A stretch of DNA of 64,000 nt from Cohnella lupini (GTDB lineage: Bacteria; Bacillota; Bacilli; Paenibacillales; Paenibacillaceae): the NCBI RefSeq assembly GCF_003386205.1, contig NZ_QRDY01000010.1, forward strand, positions 62,001-126,000, in the 5' to 3' direction. The translations under genes and the position numbers were made by a program. Of this stretch, positions 24,258-32,740 are shown piece after piece (positions within the stretch are counted from its first letter, which is position 1; each line of letters starts with the position of its first letter). The notes under the pieces were generated by a model. It worked only from the letters and a program-made list of their open reading frames with translations. It was not told the origin of the DNA and did not search any database.

Positions 24258-25324
24258 TCCTCATTCATTTTCAATAATCGTTGCTCAGCTTTGCGGTACC
24301 CTAAGTCTGCTGAATTGCGATAACAAATTACAGCACGTTCTAGGTCCCCTAATACTTCATAATAATTGCCTAGATTATAATAGGCAGCGAAGGAGCCCGT
24401 ACCTTTAACGCTGTCATAATGTTCCGTTTCCCCGATCTCAAGACACCATTGATAAGATTGTTCGATGGAAGCCAGTTTGGATATATATTTGGAGGTATCG
24501 CTGAGAATTAGATCTAAGTAAAATACCCCGCATGCAAAGTGGAAATCCGGATACAGTCTCAGCCACTCATGGTTTCTTTCCAGAATTGCAAGCACCTCGG
24601 AGTATTTCTTTAACTTATTGAGCAAGTAGATATATTCAGTTACAACATTAGGAGCATATCGTTCTTTTCCATGTAGCAAGCTATATGCTCTTGCAAAGTA
24701 GCTCTCGCTTTCTATTGATCGTTCGAGCCCATTGTACTCCTTGGCTAATTGAAATAAATAGTAAGGATCCTCAGGATTATCTTCGATTTCTAAAAGTAAA
24801 AGCGGGATGTTTCGGTCTGACTTATTGCTTTCCAAATATCCATCATGTTGTATGACGATTGGAATATGGCAGCGAGATAAACTCGTATCTACCTGCTCAT
24901 GAATTCTCCCCTTATATACCTCTCCCTGGGGGAAAAAACGAGTGATGTAGTCGTTAGTTTCAGTCACATCTCCATTGACCGTTGTTTGGCTAACCCTCTT
25001 AATTCTTCCAACGGTACTCGGTACATTAATAAATCTACGAATTGCCTGCTCATCAAACGACTCTATCCATTCGTCAGCATCAAGGACAAGAAACCAATCT
25101 GCAGTTGAACAGCTTAAGGAGAAATTCCGCGCCGCTGCAAAATCATTATTCCACTGATAATCGTATATTTTTGCGCCTATCTCGCGAGCAATTTCTTTGG
25201 TTCGATCGATCGAACCCGTATCCACTACTACCATTTCATCTACGAACGGGATAGCGCTCTCCAAACAACGCCGAATTTTCGTCTCTTCGTTCAAGGCAAT
25301 GACAACCAAAGCAATCTTTTTCAT
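24254..25324 (-). CDS. GT2-TPR glycosyltransferase inserted in the fliD-fliS operon
   Basis: A 356-residue protein. The N-terminal GT2 domain (1-110) has KKIALVVIALNEETKIRRCL, MVVVDTGSIDRTKEIAREI, NNDFAAARNFSLSCS and FLVLDADEWIE. Helical TPR-like repeats follow, e.g. PYYLFQLAKEYNGLERSIES and near the end AAYYNLGNYYEVLGDLERAV. It begins 11 bases after fliD and overlaps fliS by 4 bases, so it is made with the filament cap, flagellin chaperone and FliT-like protein, under the sigma-D-like promoter before flaG. The location strongly suggests a dedicated flagellin or FliD glycosyltransferase working in the cytoplasm before export. It resembles the N-terminal part of the protein at 21.6 kb. Confidence 0.9.
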   Translation of the reverse strand: MKKIALVVIALNEETKIRRCLESAIPFVDEMVVVDTGSIDRTKEIAREIGAKIYDYQWNNDFAAARNFSLSCSTADWFLVLDADEWIESFDEQAIRRFINVPSTVGRIKRVSQTTVNGDVTETNDYITRFFPQGEVYKGRIHEQVDTSLSRCHIPIVIQHDGYLESNKSDRNIPLLLLEIEDNPEDPYYLFQLAKEYNGLERSIESESYFARAYSLLHGKERYAPNVVTEYIYLLNKLKKYSEVLAILERNHEWLRLYPDFHFACGVFYLDLILSDTSKYISKLASIEQSYQWCLEIGETEHYDSVKGTGSFAAYYNLGNYYEVLGDLERAVICYRNSADLGYRKAEQRLLKMNEE

Positions 25325-25335
25325 TCAAAACCTCA

Positions 25336-26844
25336 TTAGGAATTATTGCTAAACAAACTAGTCGATTGAGCATTATAACGGTTCATCGCCGTTTCCATCG
25401 CCGTAAACTTCTTATAATATTGGTCTTCAGCCAAGGTTAAGCGTCTATTCATGTCCGACATACGAATATCCAGTAGTCTTAGTTGTTCGCCTATCCGGCT
25501 ATTCGCATTAAAAGCAGCATCGTTTGCTGTACTCACTCTAGATGTACCTGCTTTTGTTGCTAACTCTTGCACCGAGGTCAAAGTAATGTTTGCAATACGG
25601 CTAAATAGACCGTTATTGGCGTTTGTCGCGGATGCCGCTGGCGATACCGTGCCCTCGGTTGTTTTATTAGTGAAAAATCCAATGACCTGATCCGGATTCG
25701 CTTCGATTGCCTCGCGCAGCTTAGCCTCATCGATAACCAATTTCCCACGTTGGGTGTAGTCCCCCGTGTTGATCCCTAAACTAGTCAAATTCACATTCGT
25801 TCCGTTCACGTTAACATCCGTTATCGCGGCAAGCCTGAAACTGCTGATCATTGACGTGAACGTCGAGTCGTTGCGCAGCAACCCGCTTCTCGCCTTGGAT
25901 TCCCATAAAGTAATCTCGTCATCCGACATTTCTTTCTTTTGCTCGCTGGATAATGGAGTATAGGTACGGAACTTCTCTTCTCCGAGCTTTTTATTAACTA
26001 ATTCGAGGATTTCGTTATAATCTTTAACGAAGGACTTCACCGTTTCCATAATCTTGTCCGTATTCGAAGCAATCGTTAACTGCGTTGCCGAACCTGCCGA
26101 AGCGGAATTCAAAGTAATATCCAAGCCATTCTCAACGAACTTGTTGCTTGAACGAGTGGTCGCTATACCGTTAATCTTCAGTTCTGCATCGTTACCGGCC
26201 GTTCCAACCATTCCGAAGTTATTCAGAATATCCGACGATACGTTAATTGCGCTCGCAGTTCCGGTCGTCTTGGATGTTATCGACATTTCTCCCGTCTGAC
26301 TATCAAGAAAAACGTTAACGTTAGCATCTTTGCTATTATTCAACTTTGATACCATGGTGGCTAATGTATCCGTATTCTCGTCCAATACAATTGAGCTACT
26401 GCCGGTCTGTATCGTGATCTTGCCGCCTACCGCTGTATAATTAAAGCTTCCGCCGATATCCTTGAGTTTGGTATTCAAATCGACCTTCCCAAGTCCAGTC
26501 CCGGGGGCGGACTTCCAAGTCGCACCTGCCGCGAGTTTTGTAACCTCGATAGACATGTTTCCCGCAACTGCATTCGCATTCGCCTTTACGCTCACGGCGG
26601 AGGTATTTCCGGCGACGCTGATTGACTTAGCGTTAATCGTCCCTTCCAAGCCATAACTGAATAGTTTGTTATTACGGAAATCAACGAGCTTAGCATTAAT
26701 GTCACGATACTGTTCCCTTTGCCATTCTAACGTGGTTTTCTGCTGGGTAAGCTTATCTAGGGGCGCTCTCTTTGCCTTCATTAAATCCTTCACGAGCGAA
26801 TCGATATCCATTCCAGAGACAAGTCCTGATATTCTGGTCACCAT
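25336..26844 (-). CDS. fliD: Flagellar filament cap protein FliD
   Basis: A 502-residue protein that opens MVTRISGLVSGMDIDSLVKD, the FliD N-terminal signature, followed by LMKAKRAPLDKLTQQKTTLE. The middle is Ser/Thr/Asn-rich, and the C-terminal coil region includes RIGEQLRLLDIRMSDMNRRL and ends QSTSLFSNN. FliD caps the filament and helps flagellin assemble. It lies 22 bases after flaG. Confidence 0.95.
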   Translation of the reverse strand: MVTRISGLVSGMDIDSLVKDLMKAKRAPLDKLTQQKTTLEWQREQYRDINAKLVDFRNNKLFSYGLEGTINAKSISVAGNTSAVSVKANANAVAGNMSIEVTKLAAGATWKSAPGTGLGKVDLNTKLKDIGGSFNYTAVGGKITIQTGSSSIVLDENTDTLATMVSKLNNSKDANVNVFLDSQTGEMSITSKTTGTASAINVSSDILNNFGMVGTAGNDAELKINGIATTRSSNKFVENGLDITLNSASAGSATQLTIASNTDKIMETVKSFVKDYNEILELVNKKLGEEKFRTYTPLSSEQKKEMSDDEITLWESKARSGLLRNDSTFTSMISSFRLAAITDVNVNGTNVNLTSLGINTGDYTQRGKLVIDEAKLREAIEANPDQVIGFFTNKTTEGTVSPAASATNANNGLFSRIANITLTSVQELATKAGTSRVSTANDAAFNANSRIGEQLRLLDIRMSDMNRRLTLAEDQYYKKFTAMETAMNRYNAQSTSLFSNNS

Positions 26845-26866
26845 TGCTTATTATCTCCCCTTCCAT

Positions 26867-27262
26867 TTATACCTTCTCATCTACTAATATTCCGGCAAAC
26901 TCCATCATTTTCACGACAAGATCAAGTGTTTTCTCCGGAGGTATTTCACGGATCAGTTCACCCGTTTCTTTATTAAATACTTTAACCATTACCGCTTTCG
27001 TTTGTTCGTGTACTTTCACTTCAAAGGTTGTCGTAGGACCCTCCAGTGATTTGATGGCGCGATCTACGGCTTTGATCAACTGCTCTTCCCCGATGGAAAT
27101 CTTCATTCCTTGCTTTTCCGCAGTATCTAGTTGTTTCCCCGTACGAAGCGACTGCGAGCTGGAGTTTTGTTGCAATTTCAAAGTTTCTACTTCCGCGCTT
27201 ACTTTTACTGAAGGATTCTGAATGGGCGTCGAAGACGCGCTTGACACGTTCTGCAAGTTCAT
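26867..27262 (-). CDS. flaG: FlaG family protein
   Basis: About 131 residues. The C-terminal half, GPTTTFEVKVHEQTKAVMVK, then FNKETGELIREIPPEKTLDL and VVKMMEFAGILVDEKV, is the FlaG family signature (IREIPPE). The N-terminal half is Ser/Gln-rich and variable. The frame is open to 27280, but the ATG at 27262 has GGAG about 10 bases upstream and gives a typical MNLQN start. FlaG affects filament length or FliD function. It is first in the flaG-fliD-GT-fliS-fliT-like operon. Confidence 0.9.
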   Translation of the reverse strand: MNLQNVSSASSTPIQNPSVKVSAEVETLKLQQNSSSQSLRTGKQLDTAEKQGMKISIGEEQLIKAVDRAIKSLEGPTTTFEVKVHEQTKAVMVKVFNKETGELIREIPPEKTLDLVVKMMEFAGILVDEKV

Positions 27263-27299
27263 TCTCTCACTCCGTTCCATATATAACGCTCTAGTATAT

Positions 27300-27327
27300 A
27301 TATCGACTTCATCCGTCGCTTTATTTA
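27300..27327 (-). promoter_or_regulatory. Candidate sigma-D promoter for flaG-fliD-fliS operon
   Basis: On the minus strand TAAA (27324-27327) is followed after exactly 16 bases by GTCGATAT (27300-27307), a 7 of 8 match to the sigma-D -10 GCCGATAT. The same geometry is seen before hag and flgM. The expected start of transcription is about 30 bases before the flaG ATG. Confidence 0.75.
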
Positions 27328-27339
27328 GTTTTTTAAAAA

Positions 27340-27375
27340 AGAAAAAGGCCTCGGGAGAACCCGAAGCCTTTTTTC
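27340..27375 (-). terminator. Intrinsic terminator of hag
   Basis: The minus-strand RNA forms GGCUUCGGG / CCCGAGGCC with a 4-base UUCU loop and one G-U pair, flanked by A and T runs on either side. It lies just after the flagellin stop codon and before the flaG promoter, so it separates hag from the cap operon. Confidence 0.88.
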
Positions 27376-27382
27376 GTTAAAA

Positions 27383-28150
27383 TTAACGAAGCAAGGAAAG
27401 TACGCCTTGCGGAGCGGAGTTTGCTTGCGCAAGCATCGCTTGGGAAGATTGAAGCAAGATTTGGTTCTTCGATAGAGCAACCATTTCACTAGCCATGTCC
27501 GTATCGCGAATACGGGATTCAGCAGCCGTAAGGTTCTCAACCGTAGTGCCCAAGTTGTTGGAAGTGTACTCCAAACGGTTTTGAAGAGCTCCGAGTTTAG
27601 CACGTTGCGTAGCAACGTTTTCGATAGCCGTTTCAACTGCTCCAAGAGAAGAAGTAGCTGTCAAACCAACGAAACCTGTTGTTGCAATCGAGCCGATTGA
27701 AATAACTTGCGCGCTGTCATTCGATTGAATGGATGCGCCTGCAGTGATGTTGATGCCGTTAAATGTAGTATCAGTCATGATCTTGTCGATCTGAGCGCCA
27801 AGAGCAGTCAACTCTTCGTTGATGTTAGCTTTGTCAGTAGAAGAATATGTGCCGTTCAACTCTTGAACGTTCAATTCTTTCATACGAGTCAACATGGAGC
27901 TAACTTCGTTCATTGCGCCCTCAGCTGTTTGAACGAAAGAGATACCGTCTTGAACGTTACGTTGAGCTTGCTCAAGACCGCGGATTTGACCGCGCATTTT
28001 TTCGGATACTGCCAAGCCTGCTGCATCGTCAGCTGCACGGTTGATACGGAGACCGGAAGCCAGTTTCTCCATGTTCTTACCAGTTGCAGAGTTGTTCAGC
28101 GTCATGTTGCGGTGAGTGTTCACCGCGATAATGTTGTGGTTAATACGCAT
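27383..28150 (-). CDS. hag: Flagellin
   Basis: A 255-residue short flagellin. The N-terminal D0/D1 part shows MRINHNIIAVNTHRNMTLNN, then KLASGLRINRAADDAAGLAV and SEKMRGQIRGLEQAQRNVQD. The C-terminal D1/D0 part shows RLEYTSNNLGTTVENLTAAE, then SRIRDTDMASEMVALSKNQI and ends APQGVLSLLR. The variable centre is only about 60 residues and rich in Ser, Thr and Gly (residues about 130-180), which is where O-glycans usually sit. A clear AAGGAGG site precedes the ATG by 9 bases. Its control appears to involve a sigma-D-like promoter and CsrA sites in the leader. It is exported through the flagellar apparatus with FliS. Confidence 0.97.
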   Translation of the reverse strand: MRINHNIIAVNTHRNMTLNNSATGKNMEKLASGLRINRAADDAAGLAVSEKMRGQIRGLEQAQRNVQDGISFVQTAEGAMNEVSSMLTRMKELNVQELNGTYSSTDKANINEELTALGAQIDKIMTDTTFNGINITAGASIQSNDSAQVISIGSIATTGFVGLTATSSLGAVETAIENVATQRAKLGALQNRLEYTSNNLGTTVENLTAAESRIRDTDMASEMVALSKNQILLQSSQAMLAQANSAPQGVLSLLR

Positions 28151-28159
28151 AATAATATT

Positions 28160-28200
28160 CCTCCTTGAATGTTGGTGAGAATCGCATCCTTGCGAATCTC
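28160..28200 (-). promoter_or_regulatory. CsrA-binding sites in the hag leader
   Basis: The hag leader RNA has a hairpin, GAGATTCGC / GCGATTCTC (one central T-T mismatch), with loop AAGGAT at 28177-28200, placing GGA in the loop as CsrA prefers. A second ANGGA motif is the ribosome site AAGGAGG at 28160-28166. B. subtilis hag has the same two-site layout, one site upstream and one on the Shine-Dalgarno, where CsrA blocks translation and FliW releases it. csrA and fliW lie directly upstream. Confidence 0.75.
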
Positions 28201-28250
28201 CATTACCCGTAATAATAGGTCGGCCGCCCTATATTCAGGTTCTAAAATAT

Positions 28251-28278
28251 TTATCGGTAATCGGACCGAGAAGGTTTA
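28251..28278 (-). promoter_or_regulatory. Candidate sigma-D promoter of hag
   Basis: The minus strand has TAAA (28275-28278), 16 bases, then ACCGATAA (28251-28258), close to the sigma-D consensus TAAA-N15-GCCGATAT. The predicted start gives a leader of about 95 bases that contains both CsrA sites. The site lies just after the csrA stop codon. Confidence 0.78.
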
Positions 28279-28285
28279 TAGGCTT

Positions 28286-28525
28286 TTATAAATTCTTTTT
28301 TATTTTTTTCAGTTGATCGGATAGAGTTTGAATATCCACCTTTTGGACGGCGGCGTCTCGGTTCGATTCTTGTACCGAGACAAGCAGTTCTTTTCGCAGG
28401 ATCTGTAGTTCCTTGGGGGCGGCGATACCCAGCTTGATAACGTCTCCCTCAATCTCCAAAACAGTGATCTCGATATTATCCTGAATAATGACGGATTGTC
28501 CTTTCTTCCGCGATAGTACGAGCAT
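28286..28525 (-). CDS. csrA: Carbon storage regulator CsrA
   Basis: A 79-residue RNA-binding protein: MLVLSRKKGQSVIIQDNIEI at the N-terminus, then VIKLGIAAPKELQILRKEL, the standard CsrA core with an extended C-terminal tail. It represses translation of hag by binding GGA sites in its leader. It lies 14 bases after fliW, and the two together form the partner switch that senses flagellin secretion. Confidence 0.96.
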   Translation of the reverse strand: MLVLSRKKGQSVIIQDNIEITVLEIEGDVIKLGIAAPKELQILRKELLVSVQESNRDAAVQKVDIQTLSDQLKKIKKNL

Positions 28526-28539
28526 AGGTATACCTCCTT

Positions 28540-28974
28540 CTACTTATCTGCGTTTGATTCGAATAATTGATGCCGCGTTGAAAACGGAGTATTGGAAAGG
28601 ATGATTTGTTTACCTAGTTTATTCTCGATATTAATCGCTATGGGCGCGACTAAATTAATAGTTGCCGATTCTAGCTCTTCCCGCAATGTTACGATCGCTC
28701 TAATCAATAGGGGCTCGGCGGACTCTAAACGCAGTTCCCCGGTAGCCGTCTCCGGTAGATCGAATTCGTATTCCTCGTAAAATAAAAAGGGATCTACGAC
28801 CAAGAAGCTTATTTCCTCGTCATCCAAAGAACGCAAAGTTCCGAAAGGAGCAGCCTCCTCAACTTCGCCGAACTCAAAACGTTTGCAATGCTCAAATCCG
28901 GGAATACCTTCTTCGAATACGATAACAACCGTCTCCGCTACTACATTATTTCCGATTTCATTCCCGCTAACCAT
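28540..28974 (-). CDS. fliW: Flagellar assembly factor FliW
   Basis: A 144-residue protein with FliW motifs: VIVFEEGIPGFEHCKRFEFG and FLVVDPFLFYEEYEFDLPE, then a LVAPIAINIENKLGKQIILS segment. FliW binds CsrA or flagellin in turn and so couples flagellin level to hag translation. Gene order fliW-csrA-hag is as in Bacillus. Confidence 0.95.
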   Translation of the reverse strand: MVSGNEIGNNVVAETVVIVFEEGIPGFEHCKRFEFGEVEEAAPFGTLRSLDDEEISFLVVDPFLFYEEYEFDLPETATGELRLESAEPLLIRAIVTLREELESATINLVAPIAINIENKLGKQIILSNTPFSTRHQLFESNADK

Positions 28975-29057
28975 TGTTAATTGCCCCCACCCTGTCGAAA
29001 TTAGAAAAGCTATAAGCGCAAAGTACTCGCCTACAGCTCGATAGAAAACAAAAGCCG

Positions 29058-29624
29058 TTATGCAGTTATATCGATTTTCGGAGGCGTAATCGTTACTTTG
29101 GGATATTGTTGCATATAGATGTTTACGTTGCCGCGTTCGAAATTAATTTCCGGCCGGTGAACTTGAACGTCGATATTCAAACGCCCTCTATCGACTTGGA
29201 GATTGACGTCGTTCGGCGTATATTGGAACTCGATATTGGTAGGCGACGCGAATCCGAATACCTGAAGATCCGGTGCGCCTTCAACGAAATCATTCAGAGC
29301 AAGTTCCGGAATCGGATTATCGCGACGAGCGATATTTCCCATCCGATTCCCTTTCTCCACGATCTGTTGAATATTCTGCTGCGCGATCTGTTTGTACTGG
29401 GAGTAAATTCGGTTCCAGAACACTTCCGGTTTGCCGCCGGTTAACGCATTGTTGGTTAGCGTTTGGTCGATCTGGAGATTCCCCGGTCGATTGGTAGCCG
29501 TCACTACTGCCTTGATAGACTGCACCTGCAACTCGGGCTTGGGCCTCCGAATATCATATCGACCCCGTTCGGATTCGATTCCGATCAAGCCCCTTTGGGA
29601 CTGTATGGATATGAACGGCACCAT
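29058..29624 (-). CDS. DUF6470 family protein (YviE type)
   Basis: A 188-residue protein with alternating short beta-strand segments ending in paired prolines: PFISIQSQRGLIGIESERGR, then YDIRRPKPELQVQ, and a C-terminal half of repeated (N/D)(I/V)xV strands such as NVNIYMQQYPKVTITPPKID. B. subtilis YviE occupies the same place between flgL and fliW. Function is unknown; a link with flagellar assembly is assumed from location. Confidence 0.85.
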   Translation of the reverse strand: MVPFISIQSQRGLIGIESERGRYDIRRPKPELQVQSIKAVVTATNRPGNLQIDQTLTNNALTGGKPEVFWNRIYSQYKQIAQQNIQQIVEKGNRMGNIARRDNPIPELALNDFVEGAPDLQVFGFASPTNIEFQYTPNDVNLQVDRGRLNIDVQVHRPEINFERGNVNIYMQQYPKVTITPPKIDITA

Positions 29625-29651
29625 CTGCCCTGCACCTCGCTCTTGACTATA

Positions 29652-30584
29652 CTACCTTAAGAAATCTACGAGCGTCGGAGAGATGACTTTTGCCCCGACG
29701 GAAAGCGAAGCTTGATAGACGCTCTCGTTTACTTTGGACTTAATAATTAAATCCTCGATATCCGCGTCTTCCGTCTTGGACTGAAGTGTTTCGAGATTTA
29801 CGTTTAGATCCTTCAATCTTTGTTGCATCAATTCGACGCGGTTAACGCGCGCTCCGACTTCCGCTTGCTGCGTCAGAACTTTGTCCATTCTGGAGTCCAA
29901 CGCGGAGATCTGATCAGAAACGCCGGAATAGTTACCAGACTCCAAACTGGCGACCATCTGGTCGATGACATGGAACAGATTATCGTCTTCATTCTTCGGA
30001 GCAGGGACTCCCGTAGGTGGAAACCCGAATACATTGTTACCCGTTAGATTTACCGTTAATTGTATCCCGGTATTAATCGCATAATCAAGATCGCCCGTAT
30101 CGGTAATTACGTTCGCAGGGTTTACGCTAGGATCGTACGATATTTTATCCGTAAATTGACCATTAAAAACGTATTTCCCTTTGAATTGGCTATTCGAGAT
30201 ATCGACCAGTTGTTCCTTCAACTGCTTCATCTCGCCTGCGATATTGTCTAACGCAACCTGCGGGTTCGTTCCGTTAGAGCCATTAACAGCCAACTCCTTA
30301 ATACGTTTGCCGATGTCGCTGACTTGGGAAAGCAGAGTATCGTTAAAATCCAACCAAGACGTCGCGGAATCCACGTTCGTTTGGTAGCGGTCGTTAAGAG
30401 AAAGATCGCTGCGGTAACGAAGCGAATAGGTGATTCCTACGGGATCGTCGGAAGGACGATTGATCTTCATCCCCGTCGAAAGCTGCTCTTGAAGGCCCTG
30501 CATCTGGCCTAGATTCTTATTGATATTGCGCAACAGTTGGTTTGTTATGCTCCCTTGCGTAACGCGTCCTACCAACTCGATCAC
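29652..30584 (-). CDS. flgL: Flagellar hook-associated protein FlgL
   Basis: Up to 310 residues. The N-terminus, VGRVTQGSITNQLLRNINKN followed by LSTGMKINRPSDDPVGITYS, and the C-terminal VNRVELMQQRLKDLNVNLET are flagellin-like and typical of FlgL (HAP3), which joins the hook to the filament. The frame opens with GTG at 30584; a TTG at 30575 gives MVGRVTQGS, closer to the usual MRVTQ start, with GAGGGTG upstream, so the true start may be nine bases later. It lies 23 bases after flgK. Confidence 0.93.
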   Translation of the reverse strand: MIELVGRVTQGSITNQLLRNINKNLGQMQGLQEQLSTGMKINRPSDDPVGITYSLRYRSDLSLNDRYQTNVDSATSWLDFNDTLLSQVSDIGKRIKELAVNGSNGTNPQVALDNIAGEMKQLKEQLVDISNSQFKGKYVFNGQFTDKISYDPSVNPANVITDTGDLDYAINTGIQLTVNLTGNNVFGFPPTGVPAPKNEDDNLFHVIDQMVASLESGNYSGVSDQISALDSRMDKVLTQQAEVGARVNRVELMQQRLKDLNVNLETLQSKTEDADIEDLIIKSKVNESVYQASLSVGAKVISPTLVDFLR

Positions 30585-30607
30585 CCTCTCATTCGAGAAA
30601 TGCTATA

Positions 30608-32167
30608 TTATCTGCCTACTAGTCCCATGCCGTTGATTACTTTATCTAAGGTTTCGTCGATCGTTGTCATGAATCTGGCAGCCGCGTTGTAAGCATGCTG
30701 GAATTTAATCATGTTGCTCATCTCTTCATCCAACGAAACGCCGCTTACGGATTGGCGACGAGCGTCTACCTGGTCGACTACGATTCTAGAGTTGCCCTCT
30801 TGCCTATTGGCTTCTTCCGCCTCGACCCCGAGTTGACCGACGACGGAACGGAAGAAATCGTTGACCGTTCCTTGCGCGGTTGCCGCCCCCGTGGAAACGG
30901 AAGAAAAATCGATTTTCATTTCGCTGAACTGGGCAATCAACATTGCCAAATCTTTATTTCCTTTGACGATGGTTTCCGGCGTCCCCGATGTACGCATGGA
31001 AGAAGCAATGTTGCCGGCATCCTCGATAATATCAGCGCTCAATTGAATGTTTCCCGCGGTTAAAGGTCCTCCGTCTTGGGATACGAAGAAAGCTCCACCT
31101 GCCTTCGGAGGATCCATCATCGTGTACCCCAATTGATGCAGTCCGTTAAGACCCTTCACGGTAACCGTCAGATCGGTAGCAAGCGTTCTTGCGGCACCGG
31201 AATACGTCACGTCATTCAACACGGTTCCATCCGGCAGAACGGATCCTGCGGGAATCGTAACCTGAATATCTCCGTTTGCCATCCCGTTTACTAACGTATT
31301 AAGCTGTTGCTGATAGTTGGCCACGTATTGATCGCGGGATACGATCATCCCGTAAGCTTCGCCGCCGTTCAGATCTCCCGAAGCGACTCCCGCTTGCAAG
31401 CTCTCCACGGTGACCGGAGTGAACGCATCGTCTGTGATCAGGTTTACTCCGCCCATGTTAACCTGGTATCCGCCGTCGGCCGTCTCCGTGCTGGTTACAT
31501 TGATGACTTTCGATAAACCATCCATCAGAAGATCGCGTTGATCGCGCAGATCGTTCGCGTTATCGCCTAATGCTTCTATTCTTCGAATTTGAAGATTCAA
31601 GTTGGAGATGGTATCGAGAGAAGTATTGATCTGGCTTGCCTTAACTCCGATATTCTCGGTAATGTCGGCGCTCAGCTCGTCCAACTGCCGGCCAGTTTGG
31701 TTGAAGGCATCCGTAACCGCTTTGGCGGTCTCGCGAACCAATTTTCTAGCGGTGATATCTTCAGGATTCTCGCTTAGATCGTGCCATGACTTCCAGAAGT
31801 TATCCATGACGGCTCGAAGTCCCGTATTCGAAGGTTCATTCACGATCGTCTCCAGCTTCTGCAGGGTATCGGCTTGAACGGCCCAATTGCCATTCGTCTT
31901 GTTTTCATTGCGGAATTGCGTGTCCAGGAACTTCTCCCTAATACGCGTAATGGAGGTGAATTCGACGCCGGTTCCCAACTGGCCTTTATCCGTCGAGCGG
32001 TTCATTCCTATCGCTTCCATCGGCCTGGTTGCGACCATATTAACGGTCTGCCGGGAATATCCCGCCGTGTTCGCGTTCGCTACGTTGTGTCCCGTCGTCT
32101 GGAGGGCGGCCTGTTGCGTGAACAAACTGCGTTTAGCCGTCTCCAACCCGTGGAAGGTTGATCTCAT
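30608..32167 (-). CDS. flgK: Flagellar hook-associated protein FlgK
   Basis: About 519 residues. It begins MRSTFHGLETAKRSLFTQQA and continues TTGHNVANANTAGYSRQTVN, the FlgK signature. The C-terminus, VSLDEEMSNMIKFQHAYNAA then ARFMTTIDETLDKVINGMG, is the usual flagellar rod/hook end. An in-frame ATG lies at 32182, but 32167 starts at the conserved N-terminus and follows GGGGAAGAG. FlgK (HAP1) links hook and filament; it is chaperoned by FlgN, encoded just upstream. Confidence 0.95.
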   Translation of the reverse strand: MRSTFHGLETAKRSLFTQQAALQTTGHNVANANTAGYSRQTVNMVATRPMEAIGMNRSTDKGQLGTGVEFTSITRIREKFLDTQFRNENKTNGNWAVQADTLQKLETIVNEPSNTGLRAVMDNFWKSWHDLSENPEDITARKLVRETAKAVTDAFNQTGRQLDELSADITENIGVKASQINTSLDTISNLNLQIRRIEALGDNANDLRDQRDLLMDGLSKVINVTSTETADGGYQVNMGGVNLITDDAFTPVTVESLQAGVASGDLNGGEAYGMIVSRDQYVANYQQQLNTLVNGMANGDIQVTIPAGSVLPDGTVLNDVTYSGAARTLATDLTVTVKGLNGLHQLGYTMMDPPKAGGAFFVSQDGGPLTAGNIQLSADIIEDAGNIASSMRTSGTPETIVKGNKDLAMLIAQFSEMKIDFSSVSTGAATAQGTVNDFFRSVVGQLGVEAEEANRQEGNSRIVVDQVDARRQSVSGVSLDEEMSNMIKFQHAYNAAARFMTTIDETLDKVINGMGLVGR

Positions 32168-32203
32168 AACTCTCTTCCCCATTTCGTCTTTTGAATGTAC
32201 GTT

Positions 32204-32707
32204 CTATACTTTCGAATCGAAGAGTTTAAGCTTATGCTGCGCATTTGACGAATCCGATGGACGTTTATAAACGTAATCCTGATCGTCGTAAGCGCCGGCT
32301 AATAGATCCAAGGAGAAGTCATTGAATTCGATCGATTGCTGCGTTAATTTCATGTTCAGATCGTTAAGCGCTCTCAAGCGCTCCACCGCGGTACTTAATC
32401 TGTCAGCCAGCTCCGTCAATCTCAACTTGTCTTCCGCGATCGTGATCATACGGATCATCGTGACGACCTTGAAGGAAGGTGTAGGAGTCAGGTTCTGTTC
32501 CTTGAGGAAATCGTTAACAGCTCCGACGCGAGTATTCTCCGTCTCGACGATTAACTTCAACAACCTAGCTTCCTTGTTCACGATTTCGGTCAACAAATCG
32601 ACTTCGTTCGCGACCAAGGCTTCTTTCTTCCGCAGCGCGAAAGCGATCATCTGCTCATGCTGCAGAAGCAAAGTCTCCAAGGCCTCGCATAATTTATGAA
32701 ATCCCAT
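32204..32707 (-). CDS. flgN: FlgN family chaperone
   Basis: A 167-residue helical protein, with LCEALETLLLQHEQMIAFAL near the N-terminus, then KEALVANEVDLLTEIVNKEA, the FlgN-type coiled region, and LTQQSIEFNDFSLDLLAGAY. FlgN binds FlgK and FlgL before export. It lies between flgM and flgK as in Bacillus. Confidence 0.88.
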   Translation of the reverse strand: MGFHKLCEALETLLLQHEQMIAFALRKKEALVANEVDLLTEIVNKEARLLKLIVETENTRVGAVNDFLKEQNLTPTPSFKVVTMIRMITIAEDKLRLTELADRLSTAVERLRALNDLNMKLTQQSIEFNDFSLDLLAGAYDDQDYVYKRPSDSSNAQHKLKLFDSKV

Positions 32708-32740
32708 GCAGTCACCTTCTGCCTGTAAAATAGCGATCGT

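Noticed and set aside
27325..27645. Minus-strand frame of 106 codons inside flagellin
   Set aside because: It is another frame of the hag coding region with no start signal.
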